Shown: positions 45,071-57,190 of the stretch, piece after piece
How the letters are laid out: each line of letters begins with the position of its first letter
Position numbering within the stretch: the stretch's first letter is position 1
NCBI GenBank assembly: GCA_963969495.1
Contig: OZ018318.1
Coordinates: forward strand, 100,865,141-100,929,140
Reading direction: 5' to 3'
Length of the DNA: 64,000 bases
From: Ceratothoa steindachneri
Lineage: Eukaryota; Arthropoda; Malacostraca; Isopoda; Cymothoidae
Translations under genes and position numbers: made by a program
Notes under the pieces: model-generated
What the model saw: the letters and a program-made list of their open reading frames with translations, nothing else
What the model was told of the DNA's origin: nothing
The model's database searches: none

Positions 45071-46023
45071 CACAACACTTAAATTAAAAGTAAGTTATTA
45101 AAACAATAGCATATGCACACTGCATACCAAATAGCATTAATTATATAGAAGATGGCTTAAAAGCCATGATAATATAAACTTTAACGATAACAACAGAGGA
45201 AACACATAACAAAATAAACAATTTGAAAGCGATAAGCCTGACCAGCAGGCTCTAGCATCTCTTTGCAAATCTTCAACACTACTTTATCTTTTTACCACTT
45301 GTCTATTTTCCCTAATCATCCACACACCCTTTTGTCCCCTACACACAACTATTCACTTAAACACTTGTCGAACTGAAGGCAGTTAGAGTTATTCCTTGTA
45401 CATTACTTCAAGACAAGTCCACGCTCCCGCCGAATAAAGAAGTTGATATCCAGCTCTAAATTTCTTTTCACCTTAAAGAAGCGACGATCACACTGATTAC
45501 CCAGCCTGCGGAACTACACAGAGAGAGACCCGTCTCACACACATAGCTGGTGGCCTTTATTCATCGGACAAGCAGTGTGATCAAACCATAAATTGATTCA
45601 CAAGGCGAGCAACCAGCTTCTTGCTTTACCAACCTGGCGTAATCTGCCTCCATCGAGCCTTCCTTCTACAGACAAGCAGATTCAGTGCTTATTTTTTTAA
45701 GTGTAAATAGTGAAAATTCCAGTGCCCGTTAACGAGAATAATAGTGATTTTGTAATTTCGTGTAGGATATTAATATAAAGTTAACTCCATTCCGTGGAGA
45801 AAAGTGGTGTAGTGCCTATACACAAAGTAATGTACATAAAAAAGAGGTTTAGTTTGCGATGAGAAACTACAGCTAATACATGCGGAACGCATAATTAATG
45901 TTGTGTTGTGGGCGCTAACGCGAAGCTGTAGGTATGCATTAAAGAATGGTACAAAACCATCAGGAGCGCTTAAAAAAATAATTTATACTACAGCCAATAA
46001 TGGGCATAATGAAATAGTGGCGA

Positions 46024-46064
<41 letters not shown>

Positions 46065-46200
46065 AGCATATTTTGTTCGCATTTAAGAGTTGCAGTGCCT
46101 TCGCCCGAACACTCTAAATAACCTCTGCATACTTTGAATAACGAAAAAAATAGTACGAAAGAGGTATTATCAATGCACTCTGTGTTCTCGCGGCGAACTC
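45071..46200. other. Unassigned stretch with a (CA)n microsatellite
   Basis: No gene is recognised. (CA)n runs at about 46026-46061. The first part may be the 3' UTR of element B1. Confidence 0.5.
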
Positions 46201-46349
46201 CTGTGGTGCTGGAACCACATTATAGAATCGCATCTGATTCAAACCACCTCAAATATGAACATTTGGAAGTCTTATAAAGTTCTATAATTGGTTCACAGTA
46301 AAGAGGCACCTCTTTACTTTGAACCAATTATAGAACTTTATAAGACTTC
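46201..46349. repeat. Foldback repeat related to the 287-bp unit
   Basis: 46201-46290 matches the CTGTGGTGCTGG...ATAATTGG part of the 287-bp repeat. From 46266 it becomes an inverted repeat: arms 46266-46306 and 46309-46349, 41 bp each with one mismatch and a 2-nt centre. Confidence 0.9.
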
Positions 46350-47269
46350 ACAGTTCTTTACTGAGCAAAGGCGTTTTTCGTATATATCCCTAAACCGTTA
46401 CCTATTTTACCCGGTAGCGAGATGTAAATAGCAAATGTATTTATTGTGTCTAAGAATTCCGTGTCTAAAAAGAATGAGTTTGGAAGAGAGGGTGGAGGGT
46501 AATAGTGGGAAAATGAAAGAAGTTTTAGTCAGATATGTATGTATTGGTGCCCGGTAAACGCGCCATCTCCCTTAGTTCTTTTGTTTTCTTTTATTTCTTT
46601 TCTACCTTGTTAATTTTGTCCCACTGCTGGGTCTTTTATTTAGTTTTAGTTGTTGTTTATCTTTCTAGTTTGTCCCACTGCGGGATCTTTTTGATTTATT
46701 TCGTTCTTCTTTTTTTAATTAACTGACTCTTGTTATTTTGCTATTTTTCACTTACTTCTTAGTTGTATGTTGGTACTGGTTCCGTTGTCCTGGTGTTGGG
46801 GAGTCATATTTTGTATCTACCTCCATCTGCCTCTGGGTCAAGAGCCGCTAGAGTCTCCATGGGGAGATAGCCTCTAGTCTTGCTCAGATGTCTTTACCTT
46901 TTTATAGAGATAGGTGTTCAATGGTTCTAGACCTGGTTCTTAATGGAGGCTCCTCGAGGTCCAATACTTATACCACCAAGAGTTGGTAATAAACCAGAGG
47001 CCTCGATTTTGCACTCTCTGGAGTCTCGACTTGTTTTTTTCTTCACGCCGCGTTGAGCGATATAGCGGGGTACACCAGGTTTGATATGACTAAACTGGTG
47101 CACAATTTATTTTTATTCGATGTACTGAGGTTTCTAAATCGAAGGAGTTTATCTTGTTCACTGTTAGCGTATCCAATATTGAAGCTGACGTGTCTGTTCA
47201 TGCCAGTACTGGCAAGATTATAACCGAGGACTGACACGTGCGACGAGTATTCTATTTCGGAGTCTTCAA

Positions 47270-48109
47270 GATTGAGAGGGACGGAACGACGTCTCCCTAT
47301 TGCGGCTACTGAGAATTAGGATACGTTAGTCTGTATTTTCCAGCGTTTATCGAACTTGGAAATTCGCTAGGCCTTTGCTGCCGTGGCTCTGTCCATCATC
47401 CTCGCAGAATTTATTCTCCGAACCACAACTTGGGTGACATCGTCCGCGTATTGTATGTTGAGAGTTCTTCCATCGATCGGTTTAGGGATGTCTCTCGTAA
47501 AGATGTTGAAGAGAGTGGGGATGAGGCTTCCTCCTTGAGGGACGCAGGACAGGAGCTCGAAGGCTTCCCCTGTTACTTCTCGAAGGCGATGACAGCTTGC
47601 CTGTTAGTCAAGGGGAGGGGGGGAGTCTCAGTCGCGAGATTTTGTATTTCATGCCTTCAATCCAAACGTTGTCGAATTCCTTCTTTACGTCTCTGCTAAC
47701 AATGTCGACCCAACACCCCCTAGCCCACCCTGCCACTGCGTGTTGATGCATGTGAGCTATGGCTGTTTCCGTGCCTCGGTGTCTACTTAATCCATGCTGT
47801 TCGTCGTTCAACAGAGAGTGCTCTGACAGGCGTTTTGATAGTCTGCTGTTGAGAATTTTCTCAAAAACCTTCCCAATGTTCTCTAGCAATGAGATAGGTC
47901 TGAAATCCGACTTTATTCGCTGGCTTGACAGGCTTTGGGATGAAAATCATTTTCGAGGTTTTTAGGCCATCTGGGAAATATCCCATTGTTAGGGACGAAT
48001 TGAGCAGGTTCAGCAGCCTAGTCCAAAATCTCTCGGATGCTTCTTTCAAGTGCCTGATGGTAATTTGGCTGAGGCCTTGGGACTCCACGGAAAAGCCTCT
48101 CCTTCTCAC
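47270..48109 (-). pseudogene. Element B2 reverse transcriptase
   Basis: Minus strand: FPDGLKTSKMIFIPKPVKPA, IGKVFEKILNSRLSKRLSEH, HGLSRHRGTETAIAHM, DIVSRDVKKEFDNVW, then LNIQYADDVTQVVV with YADD at 47450-47439. All main motifs are recognisable and the active-site YADD is kept, but frames change near 47880 and 47600 and the GVPQGG block is damaged. Confidence 0.82.
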
Positions 48110-48349
48110 TGGCAGTGGTTCCTTTTTCTTTAAGTTGCCCCTTCAAACATTTGTCTTCCATTTATTCTTGACTTAGATATTCTTGTTGGCTGGGTTAGTC
48201 CTTAATCTTTGTTTTTCTTTCTTGATGTATCTTCATTTTATTGCATTTATCTTGGTCTTCTTGATTCTAGTTGAGTTACTCTTTGAAGCGTTTTCCTTGA
48301 TTTCCGTTTCCTTGATTTCCGTTTTCTTCATAAAAGGTTGTGGACTTTT

Positions 48350-48425
48350 GAGTTTCGAACGCGGTACCGGTAGATTTAAACGCCAACACTCTACCCATTA
48401 CGCCACGGCTCAGTCCGTGGCGTCT
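48350..48425 (-). repeat. tRNA-derived SINE head
   Basis: Minus strand: box A-like GTGGCGTAATGGGTAG (48405-48391) and box B-like GCGTTCGAAACTC (48362-48350), with the leading GAGCC and a tRNA-like distance. It is embedded in copy B2. Confidence 0.6.
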
Positions 48426-48439
48426 ATTTATATTATCGA

Positions 48440-48869
48440 GTTTGAAGGAATTTTTCTCTGATACATTTTCGCACCCCTACAGTACCTTCGTGCAAAATTG
48501 AGGTTGGGCCATGGGTGCGGGAGTTCTTCTTTAGTCTGTTGACTGTTGCCCCGAAAGATTTTGGATTCCTTTCAGTGTCTAAATTTTCAATTAGACGGTT
48601 CCACCTCTCCCTCGTTCAACACCCATGAGGTGTTGAACGAGAGGGAAATACATGGGCCTAGTGTAACCCATGTCAAGGATGCGGTTGTAGACGTCAGTGA
48701 AGTGTTGTTGGAGCACCACTCTCTCTTGTGTAGAGGTTGTTGGCAATGTGATTTTATGAGAAGTTGTCGGGATAACAATTGCGTCTGCGTTTGAAATGCA
48801 GATATTAATAGCATAAAGTTCATCGTCGAGGTGTACCTCGGATGCGTCATCCAGGTCAGGGAGGTCCAA
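48440..48869 (-). pseudogene. Element B2 linker between endonuclease and reverse transcriptase
   Basis: Minus strand: DLDDASEVHLDDELYAINIC, TSTQERVVLQQHFTDVYNRI, then NRLIENLDTERNPKSFGATV. The DPKxFW-type block equals the DPKKFWQQYKRL block of B3. Confidence 0.65.
48611..48641. repeat. 13-bp perfect hairpin
   Basis: CTCGTTCAACACC (48611-48623) and its reverse complement (48629-48641) around CATGA, inside the B2 linker. It may be a small foldback duplication. Confidence 0.85.
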
Positions 48870-49139
48870 TGGAAACGCCGTCCTGTATGCTTCTCAGTCA
48901 GCCTTGGACAAGTCTTTCCTCGGAGCGACGGAAATTGAAAAAGAAGCAGCTGCTATGGTGATCAACATGGGGATGTGGTCGCTAGGCGCCAGTGGTCCTG
49001 GTCTGACGAGCTGGTGCAAGAGGAATCCGGGATTCGTGAGAACGATATCAGGCTTGGTGACGACCATAAATACATGAATGTAGGAAAGGCCGGCTTGATG
49101 CACTCAGCGATATCCCTTCTTAGCAAGAGGTCAAAGTTC

Positions 49140-49583
49140 CTTCATCTTGCGTTTGTCCTTGCGTAGCCCGCTGCTCTGTTCCTAGTGTTCATGTCCCCGG
49201 CGAATAATACTGGGTGCTCTTTCTTGAAAATGGTATACTGGTCATGGTAGGGCAAATATGAACGGCGGGGAGGTTGGTAACCCGCGCCCAATTCGATGTT
49301 CCTCAGTATGATCGACATAAACAATTCGTCCATTGGGTTCCCTGGTCTGTACTCTGGATCTTTCTTGACCGCTATTATAGTTCCGTCGAACCTATCTCCT
49401 GTGACGTTCTTTTGTAGAATGTTGTATCCAAAGATCTTCTGCTTGTCGTCGTCCCTGACTCCAGTTACAGAGAACAGAAGAATCTGGATCCAGTTCTCGG
49501 TAGACGTTGTACAGCTGGTGTTTGTTAATCTGCCACCCATGCAAGTTTTGTGCTAAAATAGTTCGCCTATTTCTAGTTGCCAT
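49140..49583 (-). pseudogene. Element B2 endonuclease
   Basis: Minus strand: RTILAQNLHGWQINKHQLYN (49560-49500), then GDRFDGTIIAVKKDPEY, LGAGYQPPRRSYLP and VLFAGDMNTRNRAAG. These are the early catalytic and GD(F/M)N motifs of the apurinic-type endonuclease. The SDH end is beyond a frame break (LAPSDHIPMLITI, near 48970). Confidence 0.8.
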
Positions 49584-50269
49584 CTTGTGTTTCTGAGCTG
49601 ATCGAGGGCTTTTGGCTGGTTGGTCTGCTCGATTTAAGCTTCTTGTAGAAGGATGGCTCGTAGAGCTTTACTTTTCCTTTCATTAAGGCTGTCTTGACCG
49701 TCTCTTCGTCTACGGGTGAGTCATAGCATTACTTGAAGTGGCCTCTTTTGACTCCTGCGGCCATCTCCTCGATGGATATCTCTCTTTGTTGAGTTGAGTG
49801 CGCGTTGAGGGCGATGGTGAGTTTAATTTACGTTCCGTGGAGCTCATGTTCTCCCTGCTGTGGCAGCTGTTCAGAGCCCTCCTCCTGTTTTTTTTTCTGT
49901 TCTTCTTTGGTTCTCTTTTTTTTATTTCTGTCTGGGCGAGGCAGGCAGTGGTGCTTGGTCGCCTGCAGGCTCTTGTCCAGTAGCTGTGGGTTCCTCCTCA
50001 TGAGTTTTTGCTTCTTTTGCTGGATTGGTTGGTTCTACCGGTGCTCTCTTGTTGCATGTTGCCAAGAGAACTTTGTCTGACTGTGGGTTGTCCGGCATTG
50101 AATGAACTCGGGCAGTCTAAGTTCACCACATGAGCGTGGAGAATGTATGCTAGCATTTTAGGAGGGGTCGCATCGGAGAGCTGCAGGATAATTTGGGGTT
50201 GTGCCGGTCTTGTGTAGGATTTGTGGTGGGGTATTGGCGGCTGTAGCATAAGAGATATTCAGCTGTCAG

Positions 50270-50733
50270 CGGCATTTCTCTTCTTTTTTAGGTGTTCATT
50301 CCTGACTGGGCACTGTATGCTCAGGGGTCCGGTGGGGGCCTGCGCAGTTAATGCACATCTTCGTGTCACTGACGCAGTGCATCCAATTGTGGCCTGTTTG
50401 TGCGCACTCGGAGCAGATCTTAACGTTCTCCTTGTCTGGGCAGGCACTGGTGGTGTGTTCTTATACCTTGTAGTAAGAAAAGCAAGTTAGAAGCTCGAAG
50501 AATCTATCCCTTCAAATCTGCTTTGGAGAGATTATCATGGAGAATAGCTTGAATACTACTTCCTTCGCCTTGGCCGCCATCTCCATTTCTCTGAACACGA
50601 TTTTAAACACGTGTGTGAGGTTTCGAAATTTTATCATTTCGGCCACCTCAGCCCATTCCTGATTTCTCTCTATTTCTTGCTTGATGTCTTCAGCTGATCG
50701 TTCGCTTACCCACGGGTCAACTCGCATGCACAT
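50270..50733 (-). pseudogene. Element B2 ORF1, gag-like with knuckles
   Basis: Minus strand: WAEVAEMIKFRNLTHVFKIV, then KICSECAQTGHNWMHCVSDT and KMCINCAGPH. Frames change near 50512. It matches B1 and B3 ORF1. Confidence 0.72.
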
Positions 50734-51066
50734 GATGGCCTTCCTTGCCGCAAGGGCTGGGGAAGGTTTGGGCTCTAGTCATATGGCGCTTAGTTTTCTT
50801 GTGCCGGCTGTTGAGGTCATTCACCAGGTCCGCCTGTGTGTGGCAGATCGCGGCGTATCCTTTGTTGACCTCGATTAGTCTTTTTATTCTGATCTCCAGT
50901 TTCCCAAAGATAGTCCTAAAGACCTTCGTTTAGTCGGGTTTCTCATTCCAGACGAGCCGCAGTGGGACCCCAAAGTCCAGAGACTCTCCCGCTCCGTTCA
51001 TGGCGGGGACGTCCATTCATTGGTGGGGGGTGGCCCACTCTGATCCCGTAGAGCAGCACTTTCCTT

Positions 51067-51535
51067 CCCCACAGGCGAGATAGAAACAGGAGTTATCTCC
51101 AATCGGTCTATCTCAACCTGTGAGAGATTTTTCACATACATCATATGTGGCAGCTGGAACGCACTTCAGTAGAAGTTGTCAACAGCAATTCTGTTGATCA
51201 GTTCAAGTCAAGACTGGATCAAGTCTTGAAAAGTGGCCGTTTGGGCACGTAAGCCGTTGAGCAGAACTGTGCTTGCTCGACTGTTAGTCCAAAGGTACCC
51301 TATCTGAATGGACCGTAAGGTCTTCTAGGCTACTTCTTGTCCTTGTAGCTCCAATCAGTCTGACGACCCTTTGTCCAAGTCCCGAGGGAAAGGGCTGAAA
51401 GAGACCTCGGTGCCCGAACGCCGCCTCTCCCCCAAGCCAGGTAGAAACACGAGAGATCTCCAATCAGTCTACCTGAGCCTGGTAACGCCCAGCTAAGATC
51501 TACAGAAACAGGAGGTATCTCCAATCAGACTGCCG
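51067..51535. repeat. Scattered repeat of an ATCTCCAATC motif in the B2 5' region
   Basis: A near-palindromic word (AGGTATCTCCAATCAGTCTA and variants) occurs around 51087, 51450 and 51510, with a weaker one near 51345. Each is flanked by pieces able to pair (AGATAG...CTATCT). Confidence 0.55.
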
Positions 51536-51970
51536 CTCGATAGCAGGGGAAGGTGGAAAAAGCAGCCCCAAAGTCTCCCCGATCTCCTTCCGCAGCTAAT
51601 GAATCAGAGTAGAGCTGGATTTTCGCTGAGTATTGAATCAGCAGCGTCTTAGGGTGGGGTTTAGTAGGAGTCCGGCGGGGGGCTCCGGTTAAACGGACTT
51701 CGCTGGGGATCTGGCTAGGCGAAGCCTGTGGTGTCTTTACTGGGTCTCTTGGGAGGCCGTGAACTCGTAGATAAGGAGGGAGATTTTTCGGGGGTCTCCA
51801 GTCACCCCTTGTGGGGTACGGGGAATTGGGAGTCCACTCAGGAAGTGTCTGACGTTGTCGCTATACCATCGTATAGTTTGGAACATGTTAAACGTTAACG
51901 TTGGAAATGCTCTTTCACTTGGCTTTGCCTCCTTTGCCGGGTTGATGTTCCTCTTGAAGCGGCGCTCCAA

Positions 51971-52315
51971 TCTTCCTTAATGAATGAAAAAATTCAAGCT
52001 AATGGAAGTGATAGGGATAATATAAGAGGTGAAAGTGTAGAGAGAGATAGGAAAGGTAGATATATTGTGTTTGGTGTGTGTGTATTGATGAGATGTTTAT
52101 GAAAGTAGGGTGATATATGGAGATGATATGGTGAAGATGTAATGAGTTATGAATTGTGCCAAGTTGCCTGGCAAACGCTATTGTTTTTTATTTATAATCT
52201 GCCTTTTTTTGTAGTCTTAAATTTTATATTTGTATTCTTAGCCTTCAAGCCTTTGTTCTCGTTTGATCATTGTATATTTTGCTTTTTTATTTTATTTTTT
52301 TTTACTTTTGCTTTG

Positions 52316-52317
<2 letters not shown>
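51971..52317. other. Unassigned, between elements B2 and B3
   Basis: No gene is seen. Purine-rich, then T-rich, leading into the (TA)n run. Confidence 0.4.

Positions 52318-52391
<74 letters not shown>
52318..52391. repeat. (TA)37 microsatellite
   Basis: An uninterrupted TA run. Open frames across it (Tyr-Ile repeats) are artefacts. Confidence 0.98.
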
Positions 52392-52393
<2 letters not shown>

Positions 52394-53146
52394 GTTGGGT
52401 TCTCCTTTTAGTCATTTTCTTTATATTCTCTTCAGTTTGTCAATTTTGGTTATTCCTTACGGTTTTCCGTTTCATATTCTGTTGTCATTATCGGTAGTCA
52501 TATTGGTTTTTGGTTTTATTTATTTGTATATTAGATTTATATTTCGCAATGTATTCTTTCCTCTTACGTCAAATCGTTGCGTATATCTGATATGACGGAT
52601 CTCGTTGCCCGGTACGGTTATTTTGTCTATATCTTCCTGGGAGTGTCTCGTTTAATTTTGCCCATAGGTCTTTGGCACGTTTATAGAGTATGTTGTTTAT
52701 TGGTCCAGTTCAGTTATTTGGTGCAGATCTTCCCAAGTTATTCGGTCTTGTCTTCTTTTATTTTCTATAAATCTAGTGGCTCAGTTTTTTACTTTCTTGG
52801 CCTTTTTCATTTGAGTCTTGCTCATTGTGTGATTGGGAATTATGGGGTATGTCATTCTGGGTCGGACGAGGGCTGTATATAGTTTTTTCTTATTTTTGCT
52901 CGAGAGGTTGCGGAATCTTTGTAGCGATGTTAGTGTGGTCTTTGCTTCCGTAACCTTATATGTCCAATGTGATGTGGATCCATTTGTCGTGATTTGAGGC
53001 CGCGGACTTTCTCTTCCTTGTTATAGGGGTATGCTTCGCCTTCGACCCTTACAGTTGCGTGTTTTTTTTCCGATTTATTGGGTATTAATTTGATGGTGTT
53101 CATGTTCGTTTTGATTTTGTTCCTTTCTTCGTAGTCATTTACATTT

Positions 53147-53705
53147 TTAATATCTCTCGCTGTTTTCTGAGCGATGTCTCTTGGGGTTTTTTCTGTCGCT
53201 GGTTATGATTTGTGTGATGTCATCCGCTAGTTGGATATACATCGCACATTCGTCTATTGGCTTGGGTAAGTCGTGGATATATATTGTATATAGGGTTGTA
53301 GAGAGACACCCTCCTTGAGGAACACCCGCCGGTAATGCGAATGTCTCTCTCATTTGGCCGTTTATTTGTAGGATCGATTTTCTACCTTCCAGGTAGTGTC
53401 ATAATATTTTGCACGGGTTCAGTTCGATAGGTTGCTGATTTAGGCTCGGAGTTTGGTTATTCACACCTTGTCGAAAGCTTTGGCAACATCGCGGAGTATG
53501 ACATCCACTCTGTTGCCGCGCCCTGTTTCATTGGCGATATTTTCCGTGATAAATGTCAGCGCGGTTTCCGTACCGCGCTTACTTCTGAACCTGTGCTGTT
53601 GTGCGTTGTATAGATTGTTTTTCTCGAGGATTTTTTTTAGCCTCTCATTTAGAAGTTTCTCGAGGAGTTTACTAAGAAATTCCAACAGCGATATGAGACA
53701 GAAGC
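53147..53705 (-). pseudogene. Element B3 reverse transcriptase
   Basis: Minus strand: EFLSKLLEKLLNERLKKILE, HRFRSKRGTETALTFI, DVILRDVAKAFDKV, GVPQGGCLSTTLYTIYIHDL, then YIQLADDITQIIT. The usual YADD is LADD here (53230-53219). One break lies near 53450. Confidence 0.82.
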
Positions 53706-53721
53706 TTTCAATTTGGTGCTT

Positions 53722-54216
53722 CTATTTGCCCGGTTTTGGTAGGAGAATCATCTTTGCCATTTTGAATGCCAGGGGAAAGTACCTGTCATTCAAGCATGCA
53801 TTGAAGACCTTCAGAATTGATTCATGTACGTTATTTGGTGCAGTGATAAAATGTGCTCTGGTTATGCCACTTAATCCTGATGCCCTTTGCCTGAATGATT
53901 TGGCTGCTGCCAAGTACTCCTCCATTGTAAAGGGCATTGCTTCTTCTGGGTTCTTTTCGTCGACTTTTTCGTATGGTTTTATATTTTCTTGTTGGGTTTG
54001 TAGCATTTGCATCACTTCCTCTTCATATTCTCTATCGTTTTCTTCTAGAGAGATTGTGAATATTCGGATCCAGTGTATTCTGAAGTGTTCTTGAAGTTCG
54101 TCGTTTCGTTGCAGTTCCACGTTTTGTACTTTAATTTTTATTTTCTCTTTACGTTGTGTTCCCCGTAGTCTTTTGTATTGTTGCCAGAATTTTTTGGGGT
54201 CACCTTCTATGTCCAT
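53722..54216 (-). CDS. Element B3 linker and fingers region (164 codons open)
   Basis: It starts MDIEGDPKKFWQQYKRLRGT and has VELQRNDELQEHFRIHWIRI, FTMEEYLAAAKSFRQ and LSGITRAHF, then the fingers motif YFPLAFKMAKMILLPKPGK, after which the frame is lost. This is the best-kept open frame of this copy and precedes the reverse transcriptase palm. Confidence 0.78.
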   Translation of the reverse strand: MDIEGDPKKFWQQYKRLRGTQRKEKIKIKVQNVELQRNDELQEHFRIHWIRIFTISLEENDREYEEEVMQMLQTQQENIKPYEKVDEKNPEEAMPFTMEEYLAAAKSFRQRASGLSGITRAHFITAPNNVHESILKVFNACLNDRYFPLAFKMAKMILLPKPGK

Positions 54217-54609
54217 CTGTTCGATTATGTTGTCCCAGACCAGTTTAGCCTTGTCTTTTATTAATCCTCCTACCTGCCTTCTAACCGTTTTTAGTCTGTT
54301 GTACCTTTCCCTTTAATTGCCCGGTTACATTATCTCTTCTGTGAGTCTTTTGAAATCTTCCATTTTTTCTTTAATACCATTGTCCCACTGCAGTGCTAGT
54401 AGGGTTCTGTGTTCAATTGTCGGTGTGTACTTTTTGTCTGCTTCAGTTATTTTACGGTTATTGTTTGTACTTCTGCTTCTATTTCATCAACTTCTTGATT
54501 AATTAGTGATTTGGTTTCAATGGGGCTTAGGAATTCTTTGTATTTGTCCAAGTATGTTTTGCTGGGCGCTTTTCTTTGGGGAATCTTTATTTGGATGGGG
54601 AGGTAGATA

Positions 54610-55260
54610 TGGTGGTGACCATACTTAGATAGTCAGATGGGGTTGCGGGTCTAGGTTCCGTGTGAAGATTGAGGTTGAAGTTCGGGTTGATGAGGAGATG
54701 ATGTCTGGCGTGATGGAGGCTCTATTGGTTAGGAATGTTGGAAAATCCGGTCCTTCTCTGTGTACCAAGTTTCTTTTCATCAATATTTGGAGGGTTCTAC
54801 CTGTGCCGTTCATGTGGGCCGTGTACCCTGCTTCTCTGCACCTAGCGTTAAGATCTTAGATTAGTATTGTTGACGCTAGTCGGCGGAAGAGCTTAATGAA
54901 ATTCAGGACTGGGAGGTACGAGCGTCTTGGGGGCTGGTAGGCCCCGGCTATTATAAGGTCTCCGGTTGTCATTTGAATTTTGATTGCAGTGTACGATTCT
55001 TCTAAGTTTAAGACTTTGATGTAATGAATCCTCTTTTTGACGCCGATCATTACACCATCGTACCTGGTCTAGGTGTCATTTGCACATATAATTTTGTAGT
55101 TTGGTATTTTCATTCTTCCTGTTTCCATTTTGATTCCGTGTTCTGTTAAGATAATTATGTCTGGATCTTGTCTGATTATGTTTGAGTAGATAAGTCTTTT
55201 GTCTGACCAACCGTTCACGTTGAGCGTAAATATTTGTGTTTAATTCTTGCCTGTTTTGAT
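54610..55260 (-). pseudogene. Element B3 endonuclease
   Basis: Minus strand: IFTLNVNGWSDKRLIYSNII, PDIIILTEHGIKMETGRM, RYDGVMIGVKKR, LIIAGAYQPPRRSYLP, and a later EGPDFPTFLTNRASITPDI. The GDFN block is disrupted near 54850. Confidence 0.78.
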
Positions 55261-55556
55261 TTTGTCTGTTCTTGCTTGGGGAACGGGCACGAACAGTTCG
55301 CTTTTTTCTAAACTGGTCATTTGGTAAATTGTAGCATGATTATGGGAGAATGAAAATCATTCTTTGTTTTAGGGCATTGTGTACTTCTGTTTCATCGACG
55401 TCTGCATCGTAATCATATTTGTATCTTCCTTTAACTAGTCCGTCCGCGATGTCTTTTTGTTTGTAGATTTTGGGAAGGGGAGACGTGTGAGATCCGTATA
55501 TTTTAATGCTTAGTTCTTGTGTATTTATTTTAGGCCTTTGTTTTGCTTTTCTTTCT

Positions 55557-56440
55557 CTATTTTTTTGCATTTTTTTTGGTTGATTTTGTAATTTCTTCGC
55601 TGGAGGTTTTTTCTTCGAATTCTTGGTCGGTGTCCATTTGGTTTTGTTCTTGATTAACTATCTGTCTTGTTCCTTGTGCAGCTGGTTTCATGTTGATTTT
55701 GTATATTTCGGTAGAGGGTGGGTTCTCGGGGAACCACATTTTCTTCAGGCCATTTTGATCAAACATTGTGTTTAGCTCCGTAACATATGTTCCGGGTTTT
55801 GCGATGTTTACGAAATGTGCGTGCATAATACAGAGTATGAGGTCTGCGCGCATGTTTCCTTCAATGTTTACTGTAGTAGTTTGCGGTGTCGTAGTCTTTG
55901 TCGTTCCTCCTACTGCTGCAATGGCATACGAAGTAATTTTTTTTATTTCCTTTTCTTCGGATATTTCTACTTTATTTTGGTTTATTAGTTGTTTTTTTAA
56001 TTGGGCACGACATTGCCAATGTTTTGTGTCCATTCTCGCAATTTAGACACTTTTTTTCACTGTTTTTGCATTGGTCCCAGGAGTGGTCTGTGCTGGCGCA
56101 TTCGGAACAAGCTTTTCCTTTGTAGGTGCATTCTTTTGTTTTGTGTTGTTCTAGGGCGTAGCAAGTGAAACACCTGGACAGAGACGAAGGTTTCTCTTTC
56201 AATTTAATCTGGATATATCTTCGTATATAATGCAAGAAAGCCGTGTTCAGCAGCTTATGTTTCCATTTCAGTGGTTCGGAAAATTACCTTAATCACATGT
56301 GTATATTCCTCTTCATTCTGGTTTCTAAACTTAACTACGTCTTCGATAGTGGCCCAGTTTGTTCTTTTTCGAGTTCATTCTTGGTTTCAGTTGCTGAATG
56401 TGCCCCGACTCATGGGTCGAGATGTCGGTAGATTACCGAT
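55557..56440 (-). pseudogene. Element B3 ORF1, gag-like with three knuckles
   Basis: Minus strand: VKFRNQ..EYTHVIKVIFRT (near 56330), then CFTCYALEQHKTKEC, CSECASTDHSWDQC and CLNCENGHKTLAMSC (56170-56000). A Thr/Lys-rich tail follows with LCIMHAHFVNIAKPGTYV. Two overlapping frames (56235-55972 and 56033-55557) show a break near 56000. Confidence 0.8.
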
Positions 56441-57190
56441 CTCTTCGTAGTCACGTTCTCGGATGTTTGAGGTGCCAGTCCGATTTTGGCCAGTCTTTGG
56501 CTGCATCCTCACTTAAGAGGAGATATAAATCCTTCTTTGTGTCGCAAAGTGCGACATATCTGTTGTATTGATCTTTTTAGCTCAGTAGTATGACTCCGAT
56601 GTCAGCGTATATTGTTTGCAGGGTTTTCTCCCTCGAAGGTTTATCGTTCCCGGGGAGGATACAAAGAGGAACCCTCTTCGCACCCAAGTAATCTTCCATG
56701 TTGGCTCGTGGGGAGCCTCTTTCTTGGCGGTGCGTTCCTTGTACCTGTGTATGTTTTGCCTGGATATAAGAAATATAGTTTATGAAAATGGACCCTCCGC
56801 TCCCACAGTCTTTAGCACAGCCGGTGTAACTGCCTGGATGTGAATGATGGATGAATGGGATGATGGTCCCGGGGACGCCCTCCAGAAGGATGACTTATGG
56901 CGGACTTGATGATGGATGGTGATCGAATCAACTATCACCACCCGGGCTGCCCTCCCTCCTGGGGTTTGGCTATCGAGGCTGCTTCCACGTACATAAAGAC
57001 GGTTGTATGTCCCTCTATGGTCCTGGCTGGGCCGCTAGGGATAGAGGTAACTCTTACCAAGCGGTTGCAGCATCGCCTTTTTTCCGAGATGCCTATGACG
57101 GAAGGTTCCACAGTGAGCTAGTCATCAAACCTGGTTTCCCAACCGCCTCGAATTATGCCTTGTCACATGCCAAGCATAGTTCGAAGTAGG

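Larger units (their letters stand above)
46540..51970 (-). mobile_element. Element B copy B2
   Basis: Minus strand. 5' region 50930-51970, ORF1 50733-50270, endonuclease 49583-49140, linker 48869-48440, reverse transcriptase 48109-47270, C-terminus to about 46860, and a 3' UTR with repeated GTCCCACTGC words (46618-46690). Every domain is broken by stops or frame changes, but all are present, so it is a nearly complete ancient copy. A tRNA-like sequence lies within it at about 48350. Confidence 0.8.
52590..57190 (-). mobile_element. Element B copy B3
   Basis: Minus strand, nearly complete. 5' UTR blocks at 56830-57190 are shared with B1. ORF1 lies at 56440-55557, endonuclease 55260-54610, linker 54216-53722, reverse transcriptase 53705-53147 and C-terminus 53100-52590. 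There are stops and frameshifts in all domains, but fewer than in B1. Confidence 0.83.

Noticed and set aside
52142..52595. Hydrophobic frames of 75-110 codons with Tyr-Ile repeats
   Set aside because: They are produced by the (TA)n run and T-rich DNA, not membrane proteins.
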